Of a DNA stretch of 38,775 bases, positions 8,809-17,972 are shown in pieces. A program made the translations under genes and the position numbers. Location: NCBI RefSeq assembly GCF_900112455.1, contig NZ_FOLT01000015.1, forward strand, positions 1 through 38,775, given 5' to 3'. The notes beneath the pieces are model-generated. The model did not search any database, was not told the DNA's origin, and saw only the letters and a program-made list of their open reading frames with translations. The stretch's first letter is position 1, and every line of letters starts with the position of its first letter. This stretch comes from Alkalibacterium subtropicum. GTDB taxonomy: Bacteria; Bacillota; Bacilli; Lactobacillales; Carnobacteriaceae_A.

Positions 8809-9030
8809 CTATTTATTATTATCTTTATACATTTGATAAACTTTGTCAAAGACTTCCATCGAGACGACGTAATCCCCGTTGATTTCCAGATAATCGGAAA
8901 GTTCGCTATAATCAGTTGAATGCTTGGGAAATGTTCCGTCATGATCGACTGCATTCGCGAAGAGCGTGATGTCGTCTTTTTTATACGGGTCTCTTAAGGT
9001 TTTGACATAATGATAAAACGAGCGTCTCAT
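8809..9030 (-). CDS. yozE: YozE-family (UPF0346) small protein
   Basis: 73 residues beginning [20 protein letters not shown], with [26 protein letters not shown]. This is the full-length YozE/UPF0346 signature, a small helical SAM-like fold conserved in Firmicutes. No biochemical role is established that I know of. Its ATG overlaps the msrA stop by four bases (ATGA), so translation is coupled, and deoD follows after 31 bases. Confidence 0.93.
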   Translation of the reverse strand: MRRSFYHYVKTLRDPYKKDDITLFANAVDHDGTFPKHSTDYSELSDYLEINGDYVVSMEVFDKVYQMYKDNNK

Positions 9031-9548
9031 TCACAGACCTCCTGTGAATGGGAGTCTGCCCATTGTCTTCGCTGTTCTTTTTCTCGTGCGTAAGCAGCCG
9101 GATTTTTTTTATAGAACTGCTGGTGTTCTTCTTCAGCCGGATAAAAGGCCCCTGCTTTTTCTATTGTGGTCACAATAGGTTTATCATAATAATTCGATGC
9201 CTGAAGCTGTTTTTTAGAAGCTACGGCCTTGACTCTCTGATCTTCATTATAGTAGAAGATCACCGGACGATAACTCTCACCGCGATCCATGAACTGGCCC
9301 ATGGCGTCTGTCGGATCCGTCTGCTGCCAGTAGATCGTCAGGAGCTCATCATAAGAGAGCACCTTTTCATCGTAATGGACCAGTACGGCTTCGGTATGAC
9401 CGGTATCCTGTGCCTTGACTTGTTCATAGGTCGGATTCGGCACGTGCCCGCCAGTATAACCTGAAACAACTTTGTTTATTCCTGTCATTGTTTCAAAAGG
9501 CTGGACCATACACCAGAAACATCCGCCTGCAAATAATGCCTTTTCCAA
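9027..9548 (-). CDS. msrA: Peptide-methionine (S)-S-oxide reductase MsrA
   Basis: Reduces methionine-S-sulfoxide in oxidised proteins. 173 residues. The catalytic Cys is in AGGCFWCM near the N-terminus, followed by [29 protein letters not shown] and [12 protein letters not shown]. The start is a TTG at 9548 with AAAGGA eight bases upstream and gives the family N-terminus ([13 protein letters not shown]); the ATG a few bases earlier is in another frame. It overlaps yozE. Confidence 0.95.
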   Translation of the reverse strand: MEKALFAGGCFWCMVQPFETMTGINKVVSGYTGGHVPNPTYEQVKAQDTGHTEAVLVHYDEKVLSYDELLTIYWQQTDPTDAMGQFMDRGESYRPVIFYYNEDQRVKAVASKKQLQASNYYDKPIVTTIEKAGAFYPAEEEHQQFYKKNPAAYAREKEQRRQWADSHSQEVCE

Positions 9549-9594
9549 TCATAAAATCCTTTCTAGTATAAAGATACGAAACACAGATATTATA

Positions 9595-10227
9595 TCACTT
9601 TATAGCTTGTTCAGGCAAAATAATATCCAGTCTTATGTCATCTGCCTCAAGATCGATTCTTTTGAGCCGCAGCTGCGTATCATTTTCCAGTGAAAACGCA
9701 TCGAATGCGACGAGCACAAAGGCCTCCTCACTATCGATCTGAATCCATTCAGGCAGATCCAGCTGCTGATCCAGAATATTGAGCGCGATGTCGATCGGCA
9801 AGTCGAGCGCCCCTAGTTGAATGCGTTGTGCGCGCAACTGAAGATTGCCGTTATCCATGACAAACGGCTCCATATATAGACCAAAATCGACATCAAAACC
9901 GAATAGATTCAATGGCCCTTCCATTTCCACCAGCTCATCGACAGTAACAGTGAAACCGGAATAACGTTCACCTAACTCTTCCTGCAGGTACAAATTGATG
10001 ACGCGTTCGACCTGTGCTTTATCTGAAACCACTTCGAAGGGAATGGCTTCATCGGATACCACAAATTCTTCTGTGTCCATCTGAACTGGCTCATTGTCTG
10101 TAAAGATGTCTAGTTGAACTGCAAGCCAGATCATGACACCTATATTTATCAGCAGCAGGATAATAAATGCCCATTTCCATCCGGAACCTTTTTGTCCTGC
10201 TGTTCGCTTTCCTCGTGTATCGGTCAA
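9595..10227 (-). CDS. ypmS: YpmS-family (DUF2140) membrane-anchored protein
   Basis: About 210 residues: a short basic cytoplasmic start (TDTRGKRTAGQKGSGWK), one membrane segment (AFIILLLINIGVMIWLAVQL), then an extracellular beta-rich domain. The motifs PFEVVSDKAQVERVINLYL and LPEWIQIDSEEAFVLVAFD are those of YpmS/DUF2140. The biochemical function is unknown. The start is TTG at 10227 with AAAGGAGG nine bases upstream; the open frame extends further up to 10329 but lacks a ribosome site and crosses the promoter region. It is divergent from the hemolysin III-like gene across a likely operator. About 46 bases separate it from msrA downstream. Confidence 0.85.
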   Translation of the reverse strand: MTDTRGKRTAGQKGSGWKWAFIILLLINIGVMIWLAVQLDIFTDNEPVQMDTEEFVVSDEAIPFEVVSDKAQVERVINLYLQEELGERYSGFTVTVDELVEMEGPLNLFGFDVDFGLYMEPFVMDNGNLQLRAQRIQLGALDLPIDIALNILDQQLDLPEWIQIDSEEAFVLVAFDAFSLENDTQLRLKRIDLEADDIRLDIILPEQAIK

Positions 10228-10268
10228 CTTGCATTTCCTCCTTTTTGAGTATATCAAATGACTCAACG

Positions 10269-10304
10269 ATATCTCATGTGTGAGATATATTTCTGTGTTA
10301 TAAT
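10269..10304 (+). promoter_or_regulatory. Extended -10 promoter with an inverted-repeat operator candidate
   Basis: TGTTATAAT (10296-10304) is an extended -10 element reading toward the hemolysin III-like gene. Immediately upstream, ATATCTCA (10269-10276) and TGAGATAT (10281-10288) form an 8-base inverted repeat with a 4-base centre, placed where the -35 box would lie. The -35 box itself is poor. A repressor or activator binding here could affect both divergent genes; its identity is unknown. Confidence 0.5.
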
Positions 10305-10398
10305 AAATTAAAATAAGTAAAAAACGCAAATCTTTCTATAGTAGTATACCAAACTTTCAACTATTCGTACAGAAAGTAACCGTTTTAAGGAGGTCGCC

Positions 10399-11055
10399 AT
10401 GTCAAACCAAACAGAATCATCTGCATTTTCCAGAAAATACCTGATCATAAATGAAATCTTAAACGCCGTGACGCATGGGATCGGAGTGATTTTAAGCATC
10501 ATCGCCTTAGTTTTTCTTGTTCAGAAAGGAATCGAGGCGGGTGGCACCTTAGAAGTAACCTCTTATACGGTTTATGGCGTTTCGCTCATCCTTCTTTACT
10601 TGTCCAGCACACTTTATCACAGTTTCACTTTTACCCGGGCACGATACGTTTTCCGTATCATCGATCACAGCAGTATTTTCCTGCTTATAGCCGGTACCTA
10701 CACCCCTTATACTCTGATCACCATAGGCGGTAAATTGGGGACTTTCCTGACTACAGTCATCTGGACGATCGCTTTTCTAGGTGTGTTGTATAAAACGATC
10801 TGGTTCAAAAAATTTCAGGGCTTGTCGCTCTGGCTCTATATAGCAATGGGCTGGATATCGCTGTTCTTCATGCATTATCTGTATCAGGGACTTGGTACGA
10901 ACGGGTTCCTCTGGCTTGTGGCCGGCGGACTTTCCTTCACGGTCGGGGCTCTCTTTTACCGGTTGAAACACATTAAATTCATGCATGTCGTCTGGCATCT
11001 GTTTGTGATGTCTGGAACCATTTGTATGTTCTTTTCCATCTATCTCTACACGTAG
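10399..11055 (+). CDS. Hemolysin III / YqfA-type membrane protein
   Basis: 218-residue integral membrane protein of the PAQR/hemolysin III superfamily with about seven hydrophobic segments. Family motifs with metal-binding-type residues: NAVTHGIGVILS, LSSTLYHSF, RIIDHSSIFLLIAGTYTP and HVVWHLFVMSG. These carry the conserved His, Ser and Asp of the putative hydrolase site. The family name comes from haemolysis on heterologous expression; physiological roles proposed include membrane fluidity homeostasis. The ATG has AAGGAGG upstream. It is monocistronic, between a likely operator and a strong two-way terminator. Confidence 0.92.
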   Translation: MSNQTESSAFSRKYLIINEILNAVTHGIGVILSIIALVFLVQKGIEAGGTLEVTSYTVYGVSLILLYLSSTLYHSFTFTRARYVFRIIDHSSIFLLIAGTYTPYTLITIGGKLGTFLTTVIWTIAFLGVLYKTIWFKKFQGLSLWLYIAMGWISLFFMHYLYQGLGTNGFLWLVAGGLSFTVGALFYRLKHIKFMHVVWHLFVMSGTICMFFSIYLYT

Positions 11056-11062
11056 ATGCACT

Positions 11063-11107
11063 AACAGACAGAGAAGACCCTGATTGTCAGGGTCTTCTCT
11101 GTCTGTT
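11063..11107. terminator. Bidirectional terminator between hemolysin III-like gene and folA
   Basis: A perfect 21-base-pair stem (11063-11083 with 11087-11107) closes a 3-base TTG loop. T-rich sequence follows on the plus strand and A-rich/T-rich sequence on the minus side, so it can serve both convergent genes. The last base overlaps the first base of the folA stop codon. Confidence 0.85.
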
Positions 11108-11595
11108 TATTTGCGTTTAAAAATTTGAAATGTATGGGGATGTTTATTTTTTGCATCAACAGCCCCTTTTTTCTCTTCTATCAACTCAAACTGCGAATAG
11201 TCGATTGCAGGCATATACGTGTCCCCTTCAAAAGAGTCATGGATTACCGTCCGGTAAAGCATGTCCACATCATCTATAAAAAGCTCGAACAGCGAAACAC
11301 CGCCGATCACATGAAGTGGCTTTTTTGAATCTTCTGTTTTGTCCAATATCTCTTTTTTAGAATGACAGACATGAATGCCTTCCAAGTCGAAGGAAGGGTT
11401 CGACGTCAGAACGAAGTTTTCTCTCTTTTTCAGGGGAGGATTCGGTATGCTGTCCAATGTTTTCCTCCCCATTACCACATCTCCCGTTAGAGTCACCTCT
11501 TTAAAAAACTGCATATCAGCTGGAAGATGCCAGGGAAGTTCTCCGTTTTTCCCAATCAGTCCATTTTCATCTTCTGCCCACACAAACGTTATCAT
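11107..11595 (-). CDS. folA: Dihydrofolate reductase
   Basis: Regenerates tetrahydrofolate with NADPH after thymidylate synthesis. 162 residues, normal length. Signatures: FVWAEDENGLIGKNGELPWHLPADM with the active acidic residue in ADMQFFKEVT, VVMGRKTLDSIP for cofactor binding, and HVIGGVSLFELF. The ATG has GAGGTG five bases upstream. It follows thyA after 65 bases on the same strand, as is common in Lactobacillales, and both lie downstream of an ABC-F gene. Confidence 0.96.
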   Translation of the reverse strand: MITFVWAEDENGLIGKNGELPWHLPADMQFFKEVTLTGDVVMGRKTLDSIPNPPLKKRENFVLTSNPSFDLEGIHVCHSKKEILDKTEDSKKPLHVIGGVSLFELFIDDVDMLYRTVIHDSFEGDTYMPAIDYSQFELIEEKKGAVDAKNKHPHTFQIFKRK

Positions 11596-11660
11596 ATCAG
11601 CACCTCACTTAATATTTGCACTACGAAACTATATAGTTGCACAAAGCAAATGCAGTCACC

Positions 11661-12605
11661 TTAAACAGCGATAGGTGCTTTGATCGCTTTATGCGGATGG
11701 TAATCTAAAACTTCGATGTCATCCATCTCAAAATCGAAAATACTTTTCTCTTTATTCAATTTGATCGTTGGGAAGGGTCTGGGTTCCCTTGAAAGCTGTT
11801 CATGGATCTGTTCCATGTGATTCATGTAAAGATGCGCATCTCCTAGAGTATGAACGAAATCCCCGACTTCAAGTCCTGTCTCTTGAGCAACAAGGTGTGT
11901 CAGAAGTGCATAGCTTGCTATATTGAATGGTACGCCTAAGAAGACATCCCCGCTTCGCTGATAGAGCTGACAGCTCAGCTTGTTTCCGTCAACGTAGAAC
12001 TGAAATAAAGTATGACACGGGGGCAGAGCCATGGTCGGTACTTCTTCAGGATTCCAGGCGGACACGATATGGCGCCTGGACATCGGATTGGTTTTTATCG
12101 ATTCGATGACATTCTTGATCTGGTCGATGATGCCGCCATCTTTTTTCTGCCACGCGCGCCACTGGGCTCCATAAACATTGCCCAAAGAACCATACTGTTC
12201 AGCAAAGGCATCATCGTTCAGCACGTTCTCTCTGAATAGTGCCATCTGCGTCTGGTATTCTTGTTTAAACTCAGGATCTTCCTGAGAACGCAGACCAAAG
12301 TCAGTCATGTCAGGTCCTTTATAGTCTTCACTCTTTACATATTTCTCAAAGGCCCACTCGTCCCAGATATGATTATTGTTTTCCAGCAGAAAACGGATAT
12401 TGGTATCCCCTTTTAAAAACCATAAAAGTTCACTTTTGATAAGTTTGAAATACACCCGTTTAGTCGTTAACAGAGGGAAACCCTGCTGTAGATCAAAACG
12501 CATCTGATGGCCGAAAACCGATTTCGTTCCTGTCCCCGTTCGGTCCTCTCGTTCTGTTCCTTCTTCTAAAATACGTCTCGCTAAATCCAGATATTCTTTT
12601 TCCAT
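11661..12605 (-). CDS. thyA: Thymidylate synthase (ThyA)
   Basis: Methylates dUMP to dTMP with methylenetetrahydrofolate. 314 residues from the ATG at 12605. It carries the long insertion between about 80 and 140 that is typical of Lactobacillus-type ThyA (about 315 residues) and absent from the E. coli enzyme. The catalytic Cys is in [34 protein letters not shown] and [13 protein letters not shown] are also intact. An upstream in-frame GTG at 12614 is too close to the AAGGAG ribosome site, whose TAA overlaps the stop of the ABC-F gene, so the two genes are tightly linked. Confidence 0.97.
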   Translation of the reverse strand: MEKEYLDLARRILEEGTEREDRTGTGTKSVFGHQMRFDLQQGFPLLTTKRVYFKLIKSELLWFLKGDTNIRFLLENNNHIWDEWAFEKYVKSEDYKGPDMTDFGLRSQEDPEFKQEYQTQMALFRENVLNDDAFAEQYGSLGNVYGAQWRAWQKKDGGIIDQIKNVIESIKTNPMSRRHIVSAWNPEEVPTMALPPCHTLFQFYVDGNKLSCQLYQRSGDVFLGVPFNIASYALLTHLVAQETGLEVGDFVHTLGDAHLYMNHMEQIHEQLSREPRPFPTIKLNKEKSIFDFEMDDIEVLDYHPHKAIKAPIAV

Positions 12606-12617
12606 TTTTTTCACTCC

Positions 12618-14510
12618 TTATACATACTGTGCCAGATACTCCCAGCGGCTGTATTTCTCTTCCAGTTGATGACTGAGCTCTGTTTGTTTTTCCGTCAGTT
12701 CATTCAACTTCACATGATCCGTGATGACCTTCTCCATCTCAGATTGAACCTCTTCAAGCGCTGCTTCCAGCGCTTCGATTTCTGATTCGATCGTTCCCCA
12801 TTCTTTCTTTTCCATATAAGTCAGTGCTGTTTTTTCTTTCTTTCCTCTTCGGTCATCCTCGGATTTGGCTGTATTCGTTTGAGGTCTGGCCTGTTTTTCT
12901 TTTTTTGTCAGATCATTCTGTTCCAAATACTCGGTCAACGAAGCGTAGGATTCTTCAATATCTCCCTTCCCTTTAAAAATCAGCAGTTTACTGGCGATTT
13001 TATCTAAGAAATATCGGTCATGGGAAACGGCGATCACAGCCCCGCTGAACTGATCGATAAATTCTTCCAGGATCGTCAGGGTCTGGACATCCAGATCATT
13101 CGTCGGCTCATCCAGGAGCAGAACATTCGGCTGCTGCATGAGGATCTTCAGGAGATACAGACGGCGTTTCTCGCCGCCAGACAGTTTATTGATCGGTGAC
13201 CCATGCATCGAGCGTTTAAAGAGAAACCGTTCAAGTAATTGCGACACGCTTATCGACGAACCATCTGACAGCTTGACTTCTTCGGCGATTTCTCTTAGAT
13301 AGGTGATCACGCGCTTATCTTCATCAAACTCTTCATTGATTTGCTTGTAGTAACCGATCTTGACCGTTTCCCCTATGATGAGCAGGCCATTGTCCAGTTC
13401 TTCTTCTCCCGCAAGGATATTTAAAAAGGTGGTCTTTCCAGACCCGTTTGTGCCGGTGATACCGATCCGGTCTGTCTGCTGGATCAGCAAATCGAAGTTT
13501 TTCAATATGACTGTATCGTCAAGCTGTTTAGATGCGTTTTCCAGTTCCAGAACTTTCTTGCCTAAACGTGTGCCAGAAAGCTGCAGCTCAAGTTCAGACT
13601 TTTCTTCATGCCCTTTCACCTGTCCTTCAAGCTCAGAGAAGCGCTGTTTGCGTGCCTCCTGTTTCGTGCCTCGTGCCCTTACGCCTTCACGCATCCAGGC
13701 AAGCTCCTGCTTATAGAGCTGTTTCTGCTTATGGGCGATACGCTGTTCAGTTGCCTCTTTTTCTGCTTTCAATTGAATGTACTGCTGGTAATTACCAGGA
13801 TACTGTTCCAGTTTTCCGTTATCGAGTTCTACGATTTCATTAGATACCCTGTCAAGGAAATACCGGTCATGAGTGACCATCAACAGGGATCCGCGGTAGC
13901 CTGAGAGATACCCTTCCAGCCATTCGATCATCTGAAAATCAAGGTGGTTGGTCGGTTCATCGAGGATCAGAAGGTCGGGTTCCTGCACAAGGACTTGAGC
14001 CAGAGCTGCCCGTTTCTGCTGTCCACCAGATAGATCCCCTACGCGTTTATCACTGTCTTCCAGTCCCAGTTTGTTTAATATGGCTTTTGCCCGTGCATTG
14101 ACGTTCCAGGCATCTTTCTGATTCATTCTCTTCTCTGCCTCGGTGAACATCTGCTGTAATTTGGGATTGGTCGGATCCTCACTGAATTTTTTCAGTACTT
14201 CTTCATAGTTTCTGGCCGCTCTGATCATAGGTGAATCCCCATCAAAAACCACATCAAAAATGCTCTTGGCATTATCCAGTTCGTTTTTCTGACTCAAGTA
14301 GCTGATGTCGTAATCTCCCGGATGGGTCTTTTCTCCTTTATCCGGTTTTAGAACGCCGGCAACGATACGTAAAAAAGTGGTTTTCCCGGTACCATTCACG
14401 CCGATCAGCCCGATTCTCTGATTTTCCTGAATCGAGAAGGATACATCGTCAAATAATGTTTTTATTCCATATGAATGTGTCAGGTGTTCAATTTTCCATT
14501 CTTTCATCAT
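12618..14510 (-). CDS. ABC-F type ATPase (Uup/YfmR-like), ribosome-associated
   Basis: Soluble protein with two ABC cassettes and no membrane domain, about 630 residues. Cassette 1 has Walker A GVNGTGKTT, signature LSGGQQKRAALA and Walker B LLILDEPTNHLD. An arm-type linker rich in Lys, Arg and Glu follows (about 235-300). Cassette 2 has GTNGSGKTTFLN, KLSGGEKRRLYLL and VLLLDEPTNDLD. The C-terminus is a charged coiled coil (about 560-628), as in Uup and YfmR, not in EttA. Such proteins act at the ribosome E site to resolve stalled complexes; antibiotic protection is possible but not indicated. A start at 14510 gives a six-base spacing to AAGGAG; a GTG at 14513 or ATG at 14507 are alternatives. 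Confidence 0.93.
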   Translation of the reverse strand: MMKEWKIEHLTHSYGIKTLFDDVSFSIQENQRIGLIGVNGTGKTTFLRIVAGVLKPDKGEKTHPGDYDISYLSQKNELDNAKSIFDVVFDGDSPMIRAARNYEEVLKKFSEDPTNPKLQQMFTEAEKRMNQKDAWNVNARAKAILNKLGLEDSDKRVGDLSGGQQKRAALAQVLVQEPDLLILDEPTNHLDFQMIEWLEGYLSGYRGSLLMVTHDRYFLDRVSNEIVELDNGKLEQYPGNYQQYIQLKAEKEATEQRIAHKQKQLYKQELAWMREGVRARGTKQEARKQRFSELEGQVKGHEEKSELELQLSGTRLGKKVLELENASKQLDDTVILKNFDLLIQQTDRIGITGTNGSGKTTFLNILAGEEELDNGLLIIGETVKIGYYKQINEEFDEDKRVITYLREIAEEVKLSDGSSISVSQLLERFLFKRSMHGSPINKLSGGEKRRLYLLKILMQQPNVLLLDEPTNDLDVQTLTILEEFIDQFSGAVIAVSHDRYFLDKIASKLLIFKGKGDIEESYASLTEYLEQNDLTKKEKQARPQTNTAKSEDDRRGKKEKTALTYMEKKEWGTIESEIEALEAALEEVQSEMEKVITDHVKLNELTEKQTELSHQLEEKYSRWEYLAQYV

Positions 14511-14593
14511 CACATTCTCCTTAAGTTAGAGTCCATCTTATTTTAGCATACAAGCGGAGCTTTTTTCACTTAAACTTTGGCCGTGGTCAAGCG

Positions 14594-14622
14594 TTGACTC
14601 TGAAAACGTTATCCTTTATACT
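14594..14622 (+). promoter_or_regulatory. Sigma-A promoter of the cold-shock gene
   Basis: TTGACT (14594-14599) and TATACT (14617-14622) are separated by 17 bases, about 50 bases before the cold-shock ATG. The leader is only about 40 bases, much shorter than the long thermosensing leader of E. coli cspA. Confidence 0.85.
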
Positions 14623-14668
14623 GAAGACTGTAGGCGACTATACTTAAGAAAGCATTAGGGGGAAGACG

Positions 14669-14890
14669 ATGACTAAAGGGACTGTGAAATGGTTTAATAA
14701 TCAAAAAGGCTATGGTTTCATCGAATACAACGAAGAAGATGATGTTTTCGTTCATTTTACCGGTATCAATATGGAAGGCTATAAAGCATTGAACGAAGGC
14801 CAGACAGTAGAATTTGATATTGTAGACGGGTCTCGTGGTCCTCAAGCTACGAACGTGAATGTCGTCGAAGCAGTGAATGATAATAATTAA
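14669..14890 (+). CDS. Cold-shock protein (CspA/CspB family)
   Basis: 73-residue single OB-fold nucleic acid chaperone. RNP1 is KGYGFIEY and RNP2 is VFVHF, after the standard start [12 protein letters not shown]. It binds single-stranded RNA and DNA and melts secondary structure. The C-terminus ([11 protein letters not shown]) is slightly longer than that of the shortest paralogues. The ATG has AGGGGGA upstream. It is monocistronic, with its own promoter and terminator. Confidence 0.96.
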   Translation: MTKGTVKWFNNQKGYGFIEYNEEDDVFVHFTGINMEGYKALNEGQTVEFDIVDGSRGPQATNVNVVEAVNDNN

Positions 14891-14898
14891 GAACAGTT

Positions 14899-14931
14899 AA
14901 AGTCAGTTCTCATTCGAGACTGGCTTTTTTC
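14899..14931 (+). terminator. Terminator of the cold-shock gene
   Basis: An imperfect stem (AAAGTCAGT with ACTGGCTTT, plus an inner CTC/GAG) is followed by a run of T, eight bases after the cold-shock stop. Confidence 0.7.
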
Positions 14932-14955
14932 TATTTCAATGCTGGAGTGTGTATT

Positions 14956-15366
14956 ATGTTAAGAATTTACAGTGACGCAGCTGTGTCACCCAAAGACCAG
15001 CTGGCTGGTGCGGGGCTTGTCGTGGTAGGCGAGAATCTTCACGAACAGCTTTCTCTGCCTCTCTCCTCCACGGATGATAATCACTTGGCAGAACTGGAAG
15101 CCTTCTATAAGGCAGTGAGCTGGCCGAACGAAAATGGCCGTTTAGAAGAATGGACGATTTTTCATACCGACAGCCAGCTTGTCGCGAACGCAATCAGAAA
15201 AAACCACATAAAAAACAACAAATATACTGATGCATTTCAATCGATCGTCCTTTCTCTGGAAAAGCTGGCCTTTTATGAAGTGAAGTGGATCCCTGAAAAA
15301 GAGAATAAAGGAGCAGATAACCTGGCCAAACAAGCCTTAGCTAAACAAAGAAAAAACAGAAAGTGA
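14956..15366 (+). CDS. Ribonuclease HI-like protein
   Basis: 136 residues with the RNase HI fold signatures and all four acidic catalytic positions visible: Asp in RIYSDAAVS, Glu in LAELEAFYKAV, Asp in FHTDSQLVANAI and Asp in KGADNLAKQAL. These proteins (the YpdQ or RnhA type of Firmicutes) lack the basic handle of the E. coli enzyme and some are weakly active, so activity on RNA-DNA hybrids is likely but not certain. It is distinct from the RNase HII gene at 4186. Start at 14956: GGAG lies eight bases upstream; a GTG at 14947 overlaps the ribosome site. Confidence 0.88.
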   Translation: MLRIYSDAAVSPKDQLAGAGLVVVGENLHEQLSLPLSSTDDNHLAELEAFYKAVSWPNENGRLEEWTIFHTDSQLVANAIRKNHIKNNKYTDAFQSIVLSLEKLAFYEVKWIPEKENKGADNLAKQALAKQRKNRK

Positions 15367-15395
15367 GGAGTTCAGTCTCACTTTCTGTTTTTTTT
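15356..15395 (+). terminator. Terminator of the RNase HI-like gene
   Basis: A 12-base-pair perfect stem (15356-15367 with 15377-15388) is followed by a long T-run. The stem overlaps the end of the reading frame. Confidence 0.85.
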
Positions 15396-15449
15396 CTTTT
15401 TACAGTCATTCTTTCCTTAGATCTCAGCACATTTAGATGATTGACAGAA

Positions 15450-15532
15450 AGAAGCGATATTAACGTCGGCTTAGCCCTATACTGCCTGGCTTTTACCAGT
15501 CATTCAGCTGCCCGGGCGTGGGCGATCGCTTC
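15450..15532. other. Folded 83-base intergenic element
   Basis: AGAAGCGAT (15450-15458) and ATCGCTTCT (15524-15532) form a perfect 9-base closing stem. Inside, CTGG/CCAG (15485-15498) forms a small hairpin and the GC-rich GCCCGGGC lies near 15510. It lies 3' of the DUF1846 gene on its strand and after the RNase HI-like terminator on the other. It is not a simple terminator (no T-run). It may be a small RNA, part of the 3' untranslated region, or a remnant of a mobile element. Confidence 0.35.
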
Positions 15533-15545
15533 TATTCATTCATTA

Positions 15546-17054
15546 TTAATTGTAATACAGATTTTCAGTTGGATAAATGGGATCATTCGTAATATCGATT
15601 CCCAGCATTTTCAGTGTCTGTTCATTTTCATGGTTCATAATAACGGTCGAATGCGCCTGGGCATCTTTTAATTCAGCGAGCTGATTGTAGGCGAGCTGAG
15701 CCGTCGGATTCGTTACCGCACTGATCGCCAAGGCGATAAGCAGTTCGTTCGCAGATAACGTGGGGACTTTACTGTTCAGTTCATCCGTCTTCAGTCGCTG
15801 GATCGTTTCTAATATCATCGGAGCCAGCAGATCGATTTCATCTGAAATATTGGCCAGCACTTTCAGGCCGTTGACAACTGCTGCCGCGGAAGCATCCATC
15901 AGCGTGGTGGTCCGGCCTGTAATGATTTCACCACTATTCAGCTCTATCGCGATAACAGCCTGAAGATTGGAGCCTTCAGTTCTTCCCTGGATTTCTTGGG
16001 CATAATCCCTGGCGACTTTTACAGGACCCCGCTGTTCTTTTTTCAGATCCGATTCTTCCAGGATCAGCTGCATGCGACGCAGCGTATCCTCATCTGCCAG
16101 TCCCTTTTTATAATCGTTTTCAACAGAAAAGGCCCGTCTGATGATTTCTTCGTTTGCTGCTTTAACGACCACCGCTTCATCTATGATACCGGATCTGATC
16201 CGGTTGACCCCCATGTCTGTCGGTGATTTGTAGACAGATGGTCTGCCGGTGATTTTTTCAATGATACGCTTGATAACGGGGAACATTTCAATATCCCGGT
16301 TGTAATTCACGGCCACTTCACCATATGCTTCAAAGTGGTAGTTGTCCATCATGTTGACATCCTTCAGGTCCACTGTCGCTGCTTCATAGGCAATATTGAC
16401 AGGGTGTCTGATCGGCATGTTCCAGACAGGGAATGTCTCAAATTTTGCGTAACTGGCTTTGTGTCCGTGAGCGTACTCATGGTAAAGCTGATTCAGACAA
16501 GTCGCCAGTTTCCCGCTGCCAGCTCCTGGCGCCGTCACGACCACTAAAGGTTTTGTCGTTTCGATATAGGTGTTTTTGGCAAAGCCTTCTTCACTGAAAA
16601 TGGCTTCTACATTGGTAGGATAGCCGTCAATAGCACGATGCGTATGTACAGTGATTCCGCTGCGTTCGAGTTTGGACATGAATATCTTCACGTTTGGCTG
16701 TTCCTGATAGCGTGTAATGAGTACGCTGTTTACCGGAATACCATAAGCTCTATATTCGTCGATCAAGCGTAAAACATCCCGGTCGTAAGTGATCCCATAG
16801 TCTCCGCGAACTTTGTTTCTTTCGATATCGCCGGCATAGACGCAGATAATGATCTCCGCTTTATCTTTCAGCGTAGCCAGCAGTTTCATTTTCGCATCCT
16901 CATCAAAACCCGGCAGGACACGTTTGGCATGTTTATCACCGATCAGTTTGCCGCCAAATTCCAGATACAATTTCTCACTATTTTCTACGCGTTCTAAAAT
17001 ATATGCAGACTGTTCTTTCAGATACTTCTCCGTATCAAAACCCACTTTATACAT
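15546..17054 (-). CDS. DUF1846 family protein
   Basis: 502 residues, the usual length of this family, whose crystal structures show a nucleotide-binding-type fold but no settled reaction. Recognised by [55 protein letters not shown] and [20 protein letters not shown], a glycine-rich P-loop-like stretch at about 170-190. [20 protein letters not shown] and [14 protein letters not shown] also match. The start at 17054 has GGAGG six bases upstream; an in-frame upstream extension to 17102 lacks a ribosome site. It is probably a single-gene unit. Confidence 0.93.
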   Translation of the reverse strand: MYKVGFDTEKYLKEQSAYILERVENSEKLYLEFGGKLIGDKHAKRVLPGFDEDAKMKLLATLKDKAEIIICVYAGDIERNKVRGDYGITYDRDVLRLIDEYRAYGIPVNSVLITRYQEQPNVKIFMSKLERSGITVHTHRAIDGYPTNVEAIFSEEGFAKNTYIETTKPLVVVTAPGAGSGKLATCLNQLYHEYAHGHKASYAKFETFPVWNMPIRHPVNIAYEAATVDLKDVNMMDNYHFEAYGEVAVNYNRDIEMFPVIKRIIEKITGRPSVYKSPTDMGVNRIRSGIIDEAVVVKAANEEIIRRAFSVENDYKKGLADEDTLRRMQLILEESDLKKEQRGPVKVARDYAQEIQGRTEGSNLQAVIAIELNSGEIITGRTTTLMDASAAAVVNGLKVLANISDEIDLLAPMILETIQRLKTDELNSKVPTLSANELLIALAISAVTNPTAQLAYNQLAELKDAQAHSTVIMNHENEQTLKMLGIDITNDPIYPTENLYYN

Positions 17055-17179
17055 AACCGTCCTCCAGTTTCCTTTTTCACTCTCTACTATTATATCACTC
17101 ATTATAAAAAGACCAAATACCTTCTGCTGTTTACAGCCCTGAACTTATTATAGCGAGTGATGATCAAACAATCATTCTA

Positions 17180-17791
17180 CTATACTCTGTTTTGTACTTT
17201 CAAGTAAATCTTTTCTCCCAGGCTGAACAACCCGTATGTAAAGACCAGGACCAGCGGAATGTAAATTAGATCAGGAAGAAAATCAAGCAGTGGTCTGTGA
17301 GTCAGGTAAAAGTAATTGCCGTCGACCATCAGATTGACCAGGTAAGCCACGAACAGATAAAGGATAAACCACGGGTATATTTTATTTTTATCCCCTTTTT
17401 CGATTGCATTGTCATGGATAAGAAAACCATAGAATGGGAGCAGCGAAGTGATAAAGTAGCTCAGTAAATAACTGACTCCGATCGGATGAACGATACTGTA
17501 TACGCGAATCGGATAGATCAGACTGATCCAGGCATACAGGCTGAAATAAGCTAACAGTTTAAATACCCCTTCATCATTCGAAAGCAAATAGATGACTGCT
17601 AACAGAGCGTTGAACCTGCTGATGTGCAGCGGCAGCGAATCGCTGAGATTGAGGCCTATCAAGTCATAATACGTTGTATAGAGTAAAAACTGCTGATAAA
17701 AGCTTAAGACGAGCACTAAAGTCGTAAACAGTCTTTCGTGTTTTTTTACGCTTTTTCTGAACACAAATAAGGCGGCAGCTAGAATAATCAA
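17180..17791 (-). CDS. YwaF/TIGR02206-type integral membrane protein (start uncertain, probably longer)
   Basis: At least 203 residues with about six hydrophobic segments. SLPLHISRFNALLAVIYLL, YPIRVYSIVHPIGVSYLLSYF and DGNYFYLTHRPLLDFLP are the family hallmarks of YwaF/TIGR02206 proteins, whose function is unknown. The first standard start in frame is the TTG at 17791, which has no ribosome site and cuts into the first membrane segment. The frame stays open up to a TAA near 17875 and the extra residues (LAEYVDSIPLFGTQHLLYV) restore the usual FGT(x)HL start. A good AGAGGAG lies just above, but only ATT, ATA or CTG codons are available there (17854-17863). Confidence 0.82.
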   Translation of the reverse strand: MIILAAALFVFRKSVKKHERLFTTLVLVLSFYQQFLLYTTYYDLIGLNLSDSLPLHISRFNALLAVIYLLSNDEGVFKLLAYFSLYAWISLIYPIRVYSIVHPIGVSYLLSYFITSLLPFYGFLIHDNAIEKGDKNKIYPWFILYLFVAYLVNLMVDGNYFYLTHRPLLDFLPDLIYIPLVLVFTYGLFSLGEKIYLKVQNRV

Positions 17792-17972
17792 GCCTATGAC
17801 ATAAAGCAGATGCTGGGTCCCAAATAATGGTATGGAATCTACGTACTCAGCCAGTATAATCAGTCTCCTCTCTTAAAAGTTATTAATTGTTTTGAACTGT
17901 GATATTATTATAGTAGCATACTTTATCGATTTAGTGATAAATAACTTTGATTTTTTTAAAGGAGAGAAGTCT

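Noticed and set aside
15441-15671. Plus-strand frame through the folded element into the DUF1846 3' end
   Set aside because: It overlaps a clear gene on the other strand, has no ribosome site and crosses a stem-forming element.
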